64,000 nucleotides of DNA from Climacium dendroides (lineage: Eukaryota > Streptophyta > Bryopsida > Hypnales > Climaciaceae): contig OX467082.1 of assembly GCA_950106755.1 (NCBI GenBank), forward strand, positions 31,868,001 through 31,932,000. Direction: 5' to 3'. A program made the translations under genes and the position numbers. Shown here in pieces: positions 33,001 to 46,202 of the stretch (position 1 is its first letter; every line of letters begins with the position of its first letter). The notes beneath the pieces were generated by a model. The model was not told the DNA's origin. It searched no databases and saw only the letters and a program-made list of their open reading frames with translations.

Positions 33001-35272
33001 TAGTATAGATTACACTTTATTGATTTTATTAAAATACCATATGATTAATGTGTCACACACATTTGCATAATTCCCAAATAAATGCAAGTTATTATTACAA
33101 CTATTAGGTACAATAGTTGAATTATCTTGTGTACACTCATTTGTCCTAATAGTATGTGTGACGCACTATTTACCCTAAATTTATTAAAGTCATACTATTT
33201 GAATTAGAGTGAATTAAAATATTATGTTATTACACTAATTTCTTCAAAAATAAATTTTGTGGTGACACTAATTTTCTAGGTTGTCCCCCATTGATTAGTA
33301 GGGCAATCAATGTAGCAAGATGAGTTGCTATAAAACCAATTGTAACCCAATTAATATGTCAAAATCTAAAGAGGCAAGTCATTGTAGAATGTCAATCTCA
33401 TTTTATTTGTAAAGACCTTCTACAATGGCATTATCAAAAACTTCTTCCCGCAAGGTAAATTTTTTGAAAAAACTCCTTTCAAAGGGAAATTTAATTTTAT
33501 AATCCATCTAAGATTTGAAAGAAAATTTGATGGAAGATCTTTATGTCAAACCAAGATTGTTTCTTGAAAATTTCTCTAAAAAATAATCTTCATTCTTTAA
33601 AAGTTTTCTTCTTAATTTGGAGCACTTTAATAATAAGATATCTTAAACACTTTTAGACGCACTTTCTATTAAGACACGCTTAGTTATTTTGACAAAAGTG
33701 CATTACACTTGGTTTTATGTCAACCTACCTTAACCCTATAGAAGGACTTCATGGCTCAAAAATGACCAATAGATGAATTTCCAAATCATTGTAGAAATGA
33801 AGAATGCATTTGTTGGTTAAAAAATGAGACCATCTTTGAGTGATTGCCTTAGTCATAGATTGGAGTCTATCTAAGGTTAATCCTTGAATACTACAGCCAA
33901 AATGGTTGCTAGATGACTTTCTAAATTAACTACGAAGATGAAGAATGCACCTATTGGTCCATAAATTAAGTCATTTTTGACAAAGTAGCTTGGTAATAGG
34001 TTGTCCTCCCACAATTAACTTGGGAGGATGTGAATGATGTTTTGTGTCCTTTAGATGGTTACTCATAAATTTTGTGTATATTAAAAAATAAATGATTTTC
34101 ATTTGATATTTTGTGTGCAACTTCTTTGATGGTATATCCACATGATTGATTTAAATTTAAGACATTTTAGTTGTTTTTTGATTTTATATGGGATAGTTTA
34201 TCAAAAATGATACACTATTGAGTGCATTTCAATATTTTAAAACTTTTTTTCTCCTTTAAACAATTGATTTTGACAATCAAAACAATTTCTCTAGCTTTTG
34301 AGCAAAATTAACACAATGAAGCTTCTAAATTGCAATTTCTATGCCACTTGATAATTTTGAAAAATTCTTAAAAATGTGCATTTCATTGAAGTTTAAAGTT
34401 GAGGATCTATAACCACATTTCTAAATATGGAGTGAGACAAAAAAATTATTTACATTGAAATGTTCTACATTACATTATAATGTCCTTCTATTATGAAAAT
34501 TTTACATTTTTTGAGCACGATTTGTATGGCATTTCTTCATCTTCTCTTTGAAAATTCATGGTAATTTGAAACTTTCACAAAAATTATGAAAATTTCATGA
34601 CATATATTAGACATGTGGTTTCATCTCTTAAAAATAAAACCAAAAAATTTTACTCTTAAATAGCAAAGAAATAGAGGATACATAATGAGAGACTTCGACT
34701 ACACGGTCATAGGCTTCGTCCATTGCGGGATCGCCAAAAGAGTGATCTGGCAACTGAAAGACCCCTGCTCACCATCGTATTTGCCACGTCGATTTCCAAC
34801 TCATCGCCCGACCCCTGTCAGACGAAACGCTGAGCTGGCACATCGACAGAATAGGCGGTCCCCAACGGTCTCAATGCCCGCCCAAAACAGCATTCAAACC
34901 CGCCTCGACCGGAGCTCCCCTGCTTCACGTCCCCTCTCGTTTTCTTTTTGTTTTTTTGTCGAATCAACTCACACGCTCCGTTGATCATCAGTAGTACAGT
35001 CGTAGCCCGCAATCCGAAAATCCAACAACGAATCTTGCTCATCCTGAACTCATCTTAGGTTTCTCTGTCGGACGATGCTCTCGTTGTTTGAATTAAGTTA
35101 GTGTGACTTTTGTTCGTGATTTTGACGACGGGTGCTATCAATGGGAAGGCGCTACTGCAGTGCTGGAGATGAGGGAGTCAAGGATGCGTTCGACGATTGT
35201 TGGAGCTGAGATTTAAGATGTCGAAGGAGTTTAGGGTTCGTGACAGGGAATTGGTTGGTATGTGAGGGGGAG
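30093..35272. other. AT-rich gene-free stretch
   Basis: About 5 kb with no recognised gene. It includes a short duplicated block (about 30631-30680 and 30859-30905, both with GGTCMRRGAGATCTCAATGTAA) and many A/T runs. From about 34690 the GC rises and the last 500 bases are probably promoter and 5' UTR of CENP-C. They include a 16-codon upstream ORF starting at 35218. Confidence 0.55.
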
Positions 35273-38200
35273 ATGAGTGGCGGAATGGCGGGGTTAGTGG
35301 TGAACGACAAGGAGAATACGCCGGGGCAGGGTGATGGGAAGAAAGAGAGAGAGAGGAGGAGGAGTGGAGGGCGGAGATTAAGCATTAGCGGGTCGAACTC
35401 GCATGCGCATTACCTGAGGGCGATTGCGAATCGGTTTAAGAGAAAAGGAGGCGTTGGGCGGGGCCGTATACTTGTGCATCGTCCTCTTCGTTTTGATGGC
35501 AGTCCGTTCGAATTCGACTCCAGGTATGATTGCTGTGTTTTCTGTATTTGTCGTTAGTTTCTGCTGCGAGTTGCTAGTAGTGGAAAAGCTGTGCGGTGCA
35601 TTTGAGCAGTTACGGCCGGAGTCGCGGATCCCAACCACTCCTCTTAGCTGGTCATGTCAGGCGACTCTCCCAATGCGGTGGAGAGGTACTCATTCAAAGT
35701 GCAGAATTCTAGACCTGCTAAGAAGCAGGAGAAATGGTCTCTGGGAGACTACATAAGAGTATTTGGATTATTTGCACGGAAACAGCGTCGTTGCGGCTTT
35801 GGAGTTTATTACGGAGATGGAATGATATATGAATTGACAGTGGGCATAGGGTAATATAAACGAGCATAAGTAGGGCCGAAGGGATTGAACATTTCGTTCG
35901 TCAGTAGACTTGGTTTTTTCCTTTCTCAAAGCTTTCGTCTGAGAGCCTTTGAAACCGTCACCTACAGGTCTGATGGAGAGAAGAGGAGGTCCTTTGTAGT
36001 TTTTGAGGACGTCGTGGACTCTGTGAGCTTTAAACCAAAAGAATTTGCAACTGATTTGGAGACCACGGGAAAGGTTCTGCCGGCAGCGCGGTCCAAGAAC
36101 GCTGCGGTAGGGGAATGCAGGACGCTCATGCCACGGGGTGCAGGACAGCAGGCTGCTTCTATAGTATCAGTTCAGCAGAAGTCGAAATATTATGCTCTGG
36201 AGAGTATTGTAGCCTTTCAAGCTCGCGCCAAGGGTATGCTGCTTTCTAACTCTTACTTCGCTGTACGCTTAGTATGCGCGTGTATACTAAAAGCTTACAC
36301 TGAGCTGAAATTTAAGGCTTTTACTTAGATTACTTTACGAAGCGTATACTTCCTACTGAAAAGTTCATTATTTATTCACAGAGTACTCTACATGTAAGTT
36401 AGATGGCACTCTTCTCTTTTCTTACCCGCTCGAGTGGGAGAGCCGGCTTCTGAATTTCGGCATTCTCACCTGAGAGTCAACACGGCATGTCTTCAATTTA
36501 CACCTCTTTAGGTTTGCGAGCTCACGACCATCAGGATGCTCACATGTTTGTGCTTTATTATGGACTCCCAGCTATGTTCACCACAACGTCGAGAGCAACA
36601 CCTGTAGCTCCACTAGTGGAGGCTGCTAATCAGCAAGAATCTGGTGTAAGAACATCTTTAGAAATTCAACCACGAAGATGGCAGCGTGGTGGAGGTGGGA
36701 GAGTGTATACCCAGTGTCCACTTGATACGAGTGAGCTTGAGGATATTGAGCAGTTGTTCAGGAAGATGGACGAAGAGGATCTGGAGGAGGAACTGCATAG
36801 ACATGAACTCGACATGGAGATGCACAAATATGATCTCACGGAAGAGATGCAAGAGAAAGAGCACCGAGAGCGTGAGGAGCTTCTTGTGTCCGCTGAAGTC
36901 AGTGAGACGTATGAGACAGGCACGTGATCCTTATTTTGCAAGATCAACCATGTTCCGGCTGGTTCAGAAATTTAAGACAAAATCTTGATTTTATGCTTTA
37001 ATAATGTTTTATAACCATGATTTCTTTCCATACTATTCTTTAAGCCGTGATGTTGCGATTAGATTTTCTCAATACTGCAACATCTGTATCACAGGCAAGG
37101 TTCATGTGGAAGAGCAAGCAAATGTTTGTGAGCTGCCACCTGAACAATTCAATTGTCAGGACCGGGGACTGTTAAGCCCGAGGATTAGTGGGCTTGAAAT
37201 TGAAGACGAAACTGCAAATTTAGAGTTAAACACGCCTCAGCTCAGGCTGGACCAGGAGGAACCCGTCCCGAAGCCCACGCCTGTCATTTTGGAGCTTGGG
37301 GTTTCACCTGAATTAAGTGATGCTGATAGAGGTAACTGGAACTGACTCTTGGATATGCTTATTGCTGCTTCCAGACGGTCGGAAACCTGACCATCTTCTC
37401 CAGTGCTGTAGTTGATCGTCTTGGCTGCTCGTTATGGAATCGGGATCTATGTGGCAGTCGCAAAGTTTTAGTGCGCCTTTGAAGTGGGTGCTGGTTCAGA
37501 TGTTACCTGGGTTGATGCTCGGTTGTTTGCTTATTTTCTCTTGACAAGCTTCTTCTGCAATCGTAATCAATCAATATTACAGAGTGCAGTGAGTGAGCTT
37601 GAAACCTTCATTGTTTATCATCTCTTGACATTCGTTGACCTATGTTGTCCATCAGCTATCAAGCAACTTACTCCAGTAGGACAAAAATCTTCTGGTTGCG
37701 AAAACCAAGACTTAGACAGCCCCCAGAAAATCCCTGAAGAAGGTGAGTACAACATTCTAGTCGTTGTCACGCTACATGTAAGTTGCTTCGTACTTGGTAA
37801 GCGGTTTTAGCTGAGTATTTTCAGTGAAGGTATGTCATGCTTGGGAGAATTTGGATGTGCAATTGCAAGCAAGAAGGCAGTCCAGTCAGTACTTATTGAG
37901 TGAGCTTATGTTGCCGTATTTGGAAGTGCTTTTTCTATGCGTGCTTTGATATTACGTCAGACCAATGTTATATTAGTCGCCTTCCTCTGTCGCGATTGCC
38001 TGCATTGTGGCGTTTTCTTTCCGAGATGCTGAATCTCCTGTCCATGTTGTTTCCAGAGATTTAGAGAGTTACATGCCTTTCTGATACTGTATGCTCCATG
38101 TGTGTTCTCTGATGAAACAGTTGAGTCACAACTTGAACAAACTGTGAACAATGTTCTAGTCTGGTCAGTGGAGCTGGATCCCAGTCGCAGAAGACGGGAG

Positions 38201-41200
38201 ATCATGGAGGACTACAGAAACTGGCGTACCCCGTGGCTAGAAAGCCTTGTGCACTCCTCATTTCCATCAGCCGCCCAGGTGCCACGTTCTGCTAATGACG
38301 TGTTGAGGAAGCCCCCCCAACTCAATGTTAGCATGTCGTTGTCTTCTCTCAATTCCAGTCAGTTGGACCTGAATGGACCAGCGAAGAACCTTGTGGAGGC
38401 CTATGAGGGGGAGTTCCTATCAACCAGTTTGCCTCCTTCTTCAGGAAAAGACCAGAGTGGACAGGCGGAGGGTGTTCAGATAGTTGACGGTGGATTCTTA
38501 ACTAGTCCTGATCAAGCTACTGCCAATGAGGATGAAATGCACATTGCATTGACAGAGAATGATCGGGAAATGCAATCTTGGAGGGACAGCAAAGCGACCC
38601 TAAGAAGCAGCTGGTCATCCTGGCCAGATCAAAGCCCTGTGCGTCCTATTGACTTATCTGCACAATGTATGGGTAGTTTACATGAGAAACCATCCGAAAG
38701 CTCGCTTGAATCCCCATCTTCACAAGCAGCCGAACTCCTCAGGAGAGTCGAGTCTGTGACAGCTACTCCTTTGTTACAGGCCTCCTTTGACACAATTGTA
38801 ATGTCCCCAACCCCTCCGCGGGACCTATCCCTGTACTTGGGAAATCCTTTTGGAAAGATGAGTGGTGAGGACCTTAGACGAAGGTGGCTGCAATTCTGCA
38901 CCTCCCCTTCTGTTTTCTCGGATGTCATAGCCCGAAGCCAAAAATCATGGAAAGTTGAATCTACTTTCACTGAGGCCACGTCTCTGGCCCCCACAACAAG
39001 TTTTCCAAGCGAGCAGGTGAGCTCTTACTTCTGATTGTTTTTCAATTTTCCGAAGTGCAAGGTTCATTGAACTACAGTATTCAAATACTTAGGAGGCTTT
39101 GTTTTCTACAACTCTGACTGGATTAATACTTCCGATTTTGTTGATCATGGAAAGATTTTGTAGTGGAATCTTATGTGCAACCTTTAGCTGCAATGTGCAC
39201 GTGTTATAACCAACTAAGATGTAGTATTCTTAAACTGTTCAGAATAGTTTTTGACGGACCTATAATTAAAAGTTTGGTGATGTAATTTGTAGTTTCCATC
39301 TGTCCAGGAAGCATTTGCTCTTCGTACTGTGTTGAGACTTGTGAAACATGGGTTTGGCCCATTACATTTTGGTGTCATGGTATCAATCGTCTCTCATCTT
39401 CTGATGTGCTTCTTCTGTCAGTTATTGCAGAGAACCGCTGAGGCTTATGTGCAACCAAACACTGAAGAGGAGGCGGTCAGTAGTGACGGTCTAGATTGGA
39501 AGACATTAACGCACGATGAAGAAGTGCTTCTAAATGCTGGAGAGGAGGCTCTAAGTAGTGACGGTTCCGACGGTAAGACATCTCTGTACACGCTACCTGC
39601 GTTACCTATTTACACCATTTCTATCCTGTAGCCTCTGTTATCAGATGTATTTACCCCACAAAGACTAAGCAACTTGGCTTCCCCTTTTGTACTTCATCTG
39701 CACATCCACATCATTTGATTGATGTATTATCTTAACCTAGTATTGTGTGAAACGCAGGAGTAATGGATTACGAAAATGGTATCGATGATATAGGTGATGA
39801 TATCGATGATATAGGTGATGATATCGATGATATAGGTGATGATATCGATGATAGGGGTGATGATATCGATGATAGAGGCAATGATATCGATGATAGAGGT
39901 GATGCTATCGATGATATAAGTAATGACACGACTCAGATCATCCAAACGGGAGCATCTAGTGCCTGCAATGACCAGGAAGGAACTAGTGCCTTGAAAGAAT
40001 GTCCACAGGAAGATGTGCTGCTTGACGAGGATGTGCTCTCTATAAGTTTGACACCCTTGAAAGGTAACCCGTGTTTTTATGCACGTCCTCGTTGATTGCA
40101 TTTTCAGTGATCGCGTTCAACTTCTTGAGGGTTTTGTTTTGCTCAAGAAATACCACAGCTGACACGTGCGAAAGGGCTTCATCTCTACATTCGTTTTTTC
40201 CCTTCAGCTATTGTTAGATAGCCTTGGACGATACCTATGTCATTGTGTTGAGGAGTATCTCTTATGTTCTTCAATATGATGGTTTCCTTCGCGTCCTGAG
40301 AGGTTTACAGCAGTTAGAAATCGCAGTCCTTCTTCTGTGATTTTCCAGGGTTTTGACAGACGGATTTTCTCTTTATCAAACTGGTGTATATACTTCTGTT
40401 TGGTCGTCTGTGAACCTGGTGAATTTTGTACTAATTCGTCTCGCCTCACCTGTTTTTCAGATAACAATCCGGTGGCAGCAATTATTGACCCAGCTGTGGA
40501 GTACTCATTAACCCATCTAGATGAGGAGCATATTGATCAGTTTGTGAGCTCTTTGCAGGTGATTTTCCTGTGCTTGAAGTGCAGTTTTTCCTTGCATAAG
40601 TACAGCTCAGGATAGATAAGTTTCATGTACTGGACTTCAGCCTGCATGCGAATCTAATGAGCCACATTCCATTCACCTAATTGTAATTTATAGTCGATGG
40701 TTCTGACAGTTTGTTCTTATTTCCCAGGTAACACCAGTTGTGGACGAGTCACGTGCGGAAAGGCTAAATATCAATGGTATCGACTCTGTCCTTCCTTACT
40801 TAAAAATTGATGTGTATACTTTTACCATCTGATTATGTTACTTGAGAAACAACTGGCCTTTTTTAAAGAGGATGAATGTTGATCAGCTTGTTTTCATCCT
40901 CTATAGACATTATTCATGTGGAAGTCCAAGATCTCAGGTTGTGAAGTGGATGTCCTCTGGTATCATGCTGTAATTCTCCATCAAGAGCCATTTTATTTAA
41001 TGCATTATGAATGTGGGTCCAGGTGCAGATGTTTCGAAGGTTAACCATAACGGCAACTCTCCTGCCGGAAAAGATGGACATCCCAGTTCAATCGAAGAGA
41101 GGGTAATTACACTTTTAAGCTGTATTTGATGAAGTCACTTCTAAGGCTGAATATCTTATTGATCAGAAATTTGCCGTCTGTGGATTTGGTTTCTGAATGT

Positions 41201-42147
41201 TGCGGCTGACACTGCAGTCAGTGCCCCGCATGTTCTGATTTTCCTTTTTCTAATCAACAATGCATGTAAATACACTGGTTTCAGTGTAAGAAAATACTTC
41301 TAGTTCATAGAGTCCGTTGGCGTTGAATGAGCTATAGCTGATGGGTCGTTAGTGACTTGTGTAATGACATTTTGGTCTTTTGAATGGTTTGTTATTTGCA
41401 GATCACCCCTGGAAAATATGCGAACCAATCTGTATCCCAGTCACAAGATATTACTCCTGTGCGGAAACAAAGCAAGACGAAACGATCCAGAAAGAGTACG
41501 AAGAGCAAGAAAGTAGATAGTCCTTTGGGTAAGATTGTGGTTTCAACTGGGCAGCGATCTCGACAGACTGCACTGTAGTACTTTCATTTGATCTATCATC
41601 AGCTCCTTGCAAACGGTCTTTTGTAGACCCCAAGACCTGAAGTAGTATATGCTTGGTTTTCATGCGCAGATGCTGGTTCGAAATGGTCAAACGGAAAGCG
41701 ACAGAGCACTCGTATAAGATCGAAACCTTTGGATTGGTGGAGGGGGGAGAGAATGCTTTATGGCCGTGTGCACTCCAGTAAGAGACTTCCCTATTTCATG
41801 ATGTCTCCATGATTACTTTTCTGTTCTATTTGGCATCCCTACTTTCCCTATACCACGTATTTGAGAGAGCTACACATATGTTGTCAGAGGTAGTCTACTC
41901 GGCTTTTCTGAGGACTTTCGATGAATCCAAGGGGTTTTTGAACTAAGATCTCGAACTCATGTGGTTCTTATTGTTTGATGTGCCAGCTTTGAACACATTG
42001 ATTGGAATCAAACATCTGTCCCCAGATCCTGTGTGGCCTAGACCGCGAACAGGAGATCGGAAGAACAAAGCGCCCCCTCAGAAATTCAAAGTGGATTCCT
42101 TTGTGTCCGATGAACACAATGAGTTGCTTCGGTTAGCAGCTCAATGA
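35273..42147 (+). CDS. CENPC: centromere protein C (CENP-C), about 15 exons
   Basis: The last two exons encode [35 protein letters not shown] and [15 protein letters not shown]: the CENP-C motif and C-terminal tail of plant CENP-C, which binds CENH3 nucleosomes and anchors the inner kinetochore. A phase-consistent model is 35273-35523, 35968-36233, 36512-36901, 37095-37331, 37656-37742, 38121-39016, 39308-39379, 39431-39572, 39758-40063, 40461-40558, 40728-40776, 41023-41102, 41402-41528, 41670-41777 and 41987-42147 (1,089 aa). Exon 7 is optional (phase 0 both sides). The middle is poorly conserved, acidic, serine-rich and has a coiled-coil-like stretch ([20 protein letters not shown]) in exon 3. 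A basic [13 protein letters not shown] patch precedes the CENP-C motif. Start and early exons are inference; the C-terminus is certain. Confidence 0.93.
39781..39927 (+). repeat. coding minisatellite: seven 21-bp units in CENP-C exon 9
   Basis: Seven head-to-tail 21-bp units encode a 7-residue acidic repeat: IDDIGDD three times, then [21 protein letters not shown] and IDDISND. The first three units are identical at the DNA level and later ones drift, pointing to recent expansion at the 5' side. Unit length is a multiple of three, so copy-number change keeps the frame. Confidence 0.95.
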
Positions 42148-44262
42148 CGCGAGTTGCGGACTCTCTTAACCGTCACTTTGGGTAGCTTTTGTGTTAATCT
42201 CCAAGCAGCCTTGTACTAAGAGCCGGGGAATGAAACACTTTTGTCTAGGATCTTTTCTTGTATACTAACCCCATCAACACTGTATAGTAGCTGATTGACA
42301 AACCCTCTTGCACCTGCACTTGGTAGTGTAAACTGGGGCTGCTTAGAACATGCAGCCATGCTTGATCAATGAAAACTCCAATACGCGTCAGCCCGTGCAG
42401 GAGGGAATGCTTGTTTGGCATTTGGAACTCTTGGCTGGTCCGTTTACCCTGTTAGGACAGGGTATGTACTTAAACCTCAAAATCCTCCACTCTGTATGCT
42501 TCATTTTGCTTGTAGATGAAATCGGATGTCTTCTATGTCATAGATACTTTCTACTTTTTAGATATTTTGTAGTTACTGTGAATTTTTGAAGAAAATTGTC
42601 ATCATTAACAAAATATGCTTAATTAATGAGTCTGAAAATTTCACCATAAGTGCAAATACTTTGGTCTAAAATATGAAAGTGGAAACCTAGCTTTTGAGTC
42701 ATTCTATATTTGGAAACTTCATTATACATTCTGAACTCGGAATCGCTGAAGAACCTTAATTTGAAGGAAAGGAAATTTTCAAGTGGACCTACTAGAAAAT
42801 AAACTTGGGACTCTTCATTTTGTTAATCCTGTTAAAATGCAAAAAGAGTCACTAAATGCCACAATTGCTGAAATACAGAACTAAAAATGTATGCCATTTT
42901 CTCTATACGATATCATGTGTCAAATTTTTAAAAATAAAGATGGCTTGTATTTAACTCAAGTACATGCTTATTTACAGTCTTTTTTTTTTCCTTGTTTTGG
43001 GGTTCAGAATTTATGGTTTTACAATGGTTATGTTGGATTTTTATAGGGGTGGGAAATGTGGCAAAATGTGGGACTCATTCGCATTATTCAAAAGTGAGCT
43101 ATGGCACTACATAAGGAAATTTGGACTCATGTATAGCATTCAACAAAGATATTTGGCCTCAAACTATGGCATTGTGTTCTTCATTTGGAGTAAAATAGTG
43201 GCCTCTACTTCCAACATCCTAAACCTTAGATAGTAAGACTGTGAACTCTATCTCCAACTCTCATTCTATATTTAAAGTGAAGACCAAGTTCCCATTCTTG
43301 CTCATGTGCCAATAACGCCCTTGAAGTCCTCAACTATAAAACAACAATTTTTGAAGATCATGTTTTTAATTTGGTTCATGTGTCAAGAATGACCTTCAAC
43401 CATAAAACAATTCTTTATGGCTATAAGGCAATCTTCTCAAGGACAAGTGATAGGGCAATGATGAACCTTAAATGCTACCTTAAATACAACGTACTCATTT
43501 TGGCCTGATTTTGGCTATGGAAAGAGCATGAAGGACATAATGCTAGTGATACACACAATAAACAAAGTACAAGTATGCACTTAGGGTTTGAAAGTAGTGA
43601 GCAAAGGATTGGCAAAAACAATCCTAAACCATGACTTAAACTTGGTGCTCATCCATCACAAAAGAAAGGACAATGGGCTTTAGGAATAGATTGATAGCTA
43701 ACAAACTACTAAAACTTGGTAATGGTGATGTTCTCAGGGGTGCAAGTGGTAGAGATTGGTTGGCACTAGATGGACATGGGACGTCCTTGGTATGACATGT
43801 AGGTGACATGTGCTTGCTACGTAATGTAGTAGTTGTGGCATTAATTCATCACCCCAAACCCAAGATTTTCCAAAGGCTTGGTGTTGACCTATAATTTTTG
43901 GTATAATTAGGTATTTAAATGCCTAATTAAAAAACACAATCATATACCATAATGAAGGTGCAAAAACCATTAATATTTGGATGAAGCATCTATTTTCAAT
44001 ATGAAAATGAATTGTTTGCCACCACACGGTTAAGAAAATATCATCCAAATATACTAAATGAGTTACATTTAGGTTCTATCAATCAAGGTGCAATCAAAGA
44101 TAAGAGAAATGAACCCATTATGGACACAAATGGGAGCCCCCCCATTATGGACAAAATTGTCAAGACGGTGCACTAACATTCAAGTTTAAGTTTGACAACG
44201 TATATCTCTAATAAAATTTTGTCTACAATGGACTCACTTATTTGACATCATACTATAAATTA
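42148..44262. other. 3' flank of CENP-C and AT-rich gene-free stretch
   Basis: The first few hundred bases are likely 3' UTR. The rest has no recognised gene. Confidence 0.5.
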
Positions 44263-44517
44263 GGGCTTCTTTTTTTGACTTTCTAGTGCTAGATTGCACC
44301 AGAAAAAAAATAATTTGGCTAAAAACTGCCAAAAAAGTTGGATGAAATTGTTAGAATGTCGATGAAAACCGAATTGTACACATATGATATGTGCTAATGT
44401 GATATTTTCTATCCCAAATGTGGATTGAATGTTGAAACTTGGAGCACCACTATAACATTTTATATTGCCACTTTGGCACTTCTTAAAAAATGAAAAAAAA
44501 TGAAAAAAAAAAAGCCC
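44263..44517 (+). repeat. MITE family copy 2 (255 bp)
   Basis: Same family and orientation as 24131-24377, with the left terminal repeat better kept (GGGCTTCTTTTTTT) and the right end AAAAAAAAAGCCC preceded by a duplicated TGAAAAAAAA. The two copies together define the family. Confidence 0.82.
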
Positions 44518-44979
44518 TGTTGTAGATGCAAAACTTATTGTTGCACAAGGGAAGGAATCTGCATCCCAGTCCATAAACATTCAAGTCTGGCAACCTCGAA
44601 TCTCAAAGAACCGACCTTTCTTCGGAACAACGAATGGCCGAATGCACGTGGAGAACCCTTTCAGTTGTGGGTCAGCCAGTTAATTAACTTCGAGGAAAAA
44701 AAAAGTGGTTGATATGATGAACACAGGCATACGGTATCTCCGGACTAAACCTCAAAACAAGAGTGCTGATCATTCATGAAACAAAATCGACCAAGTGACC
44801 CAGTTCAGCACATCACAAAGTTCACTAGTCCAGAAGGGTGAGATTGCATTAGTTTTTGTAATGGGTTCGCAGTGACCGCGAGAAATTTCTTCACAATTTT
44901 GCAATGGATTAGTATAATGCAATTGAACCGGTGCAAAAGAATTGGTGATGTGATCTAATCGTTACGTCCTCTTGTTATA

Positions 44980-45700
44980 TACTACTGGTTGGTTTTGTCA
45001 AGTGAAGGATTTACTCGTGCCAGAGTGTGTGCCGTGCGCGGTAGCACTCCGATGTACGATTTATCGACGGAGATGGACGACAACATGCGTCCGCGGTGGG
45101 TGGCGGGGGATGACGCCGTTGGATGCGCTGCTGCGGATCGGAGGAGGCCGTCATATGGGCTGAAGGGCTTAATTCTCCGTAAGCGGCGGCGGCGGGGGCC
45201 GTCGAATGTGCTGGCTTGAACATGGTCCACCGACGGAATTTCCCACGAAGGTCTGGGAATAAAGTGTCGGCGTGGATCGAGGTCGGCCTAGCACCGCGGT
45301 CGTTGAAGCCATCGAAGCGCTGGAACTAGCTGTCCGCAACAACCTTGTTGGCCGGCTCTGGCCTGCCGACGTTCCTTGCCTCGACTTTGGCCGTGAATTT
45401 CTCGACTTCTCGAAAGGGCTCTTCGTCCTATTCTCAGGCACAACGGGGTTCCTATTCAGTTCCCGGTATCAAAATTCCCGATGAGTCCCACTTTTCCCGG
45501 TGTGTCGTACTCTGGGAACAGCGGGACTCAACGGGAATTTTGACACCGGGGCCGAATATGAGCCCCCGTGAGGTGCATTCATCCTGCTGCAAGAATTGGG
45601 TGGGTGCATATCTCTTGAGATCAGGGAAACTGAAATCCTCGGGTAACGCCAGGGCTTCACCAACAGGATGCGAAGGTGAAAATTAAGAGCTTCATCCTCA
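44980..45700. other. GC-rich island with open frames but no recognised gene
   Basis: This 0.7-kb patch is much richer in GC than its flanks. The minus-strand frame from ATG 45312 to stop 45169 encodes 47 residues starting MASTTAVLGRPRSTPTLYS, which resembles an organelle transit peptide in composition but has no continuation. It could be the 5' end of a broken gene. It lies beside the paralog copy at 45.7 kb, so it may be later exons or unrelated insert. Confidence 0.3.
45462..45550. repeat. 89-bp hairpin with 30-bp arms
   Basis: CCCGGTATCAAAATTCCCGA plus TGAGTCCCAC at 45462-45491 pairs with 45521-45550; only about three of thirty positions mismatch, and the loop is 29 nt. It lies in the GC-rich island and is short and GC-rich enough to fold strongly. 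Confidence 0.75.
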
Positions 45701-46202
45701 CCTCCCGATTCAACATCGCTGCGCGCATTGCAAACCCTCACAACTTCAGACGAATCTACGAAGTGCACGCACGAGGACTTAACTTGTACGTTTAACATAG
45801 CTCTTCACCTTATATTTTAGGGGTGGTTTTAAATGAAGTTCTTACTCGTAGCACTATGTGTAAATGAACATGACAAGAAAATTGGTGATTTGAAACACCA
45901 GACGCTAGCTGGCAACAATTAAAAAAACATGACCACAGCTAAACCCTGACAATTAAGGATTCCTACCCTCTAACCACTGTTTTTGGTCCTTACAAGGTAC
46001 GTTGATAACCACGGTGAAATGGGTTTAGTGAGGTACCCATGCCCAATGAATGTTGGAATTAAGTGAGGACCATCAATCCTTACCTTGTCCCGCGGTTAGT
46101 CCGACGATTTTGAACCCAATTAAAAAGGTAAGGTGTTACGAAGCCCGGCCCAGAAAATAGAACAAGCCACCCTTGGAGCCAGCTGAGATCAGAAGGAGAC
46201 AT
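45700..46202 (-). pseudogene. paralog copy A: 5' end of an unrecognised membrane-anchored gene, decayed
   Basis: Exon 1 (46202-46084) starts MSPSDLSWLQG and ends at a consensus donor CAAG|GTAAGG, shared with copy B at 57.2 kb. The two copies also share the intron and a second block reading MLN...VHFVDSSEVV and CNARSDVE. In copy A the hydrophobic stretch after residue 11 is shifted by one base relative to B (WLVLFSGPGFV against FLFLFLGVAA). The second exon has a TGA between the likely acceptor and the shared block. Both point to a broken copy. Family unknown. Confidence 0.55.

Noticed and set aside
32980..33180. Inverted TGTGTCACACA / TGTGTGACGCA block as a MITE
   Set aside because: Only about 15 bases pair and the rest of the arms do not align.
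35654..35854. Plus-strand frame inside the CENP-C locus as an exon
   Set aside because: Exons 35273-35523 and 35968-36233 join directly in phase, leaving this in an intron.
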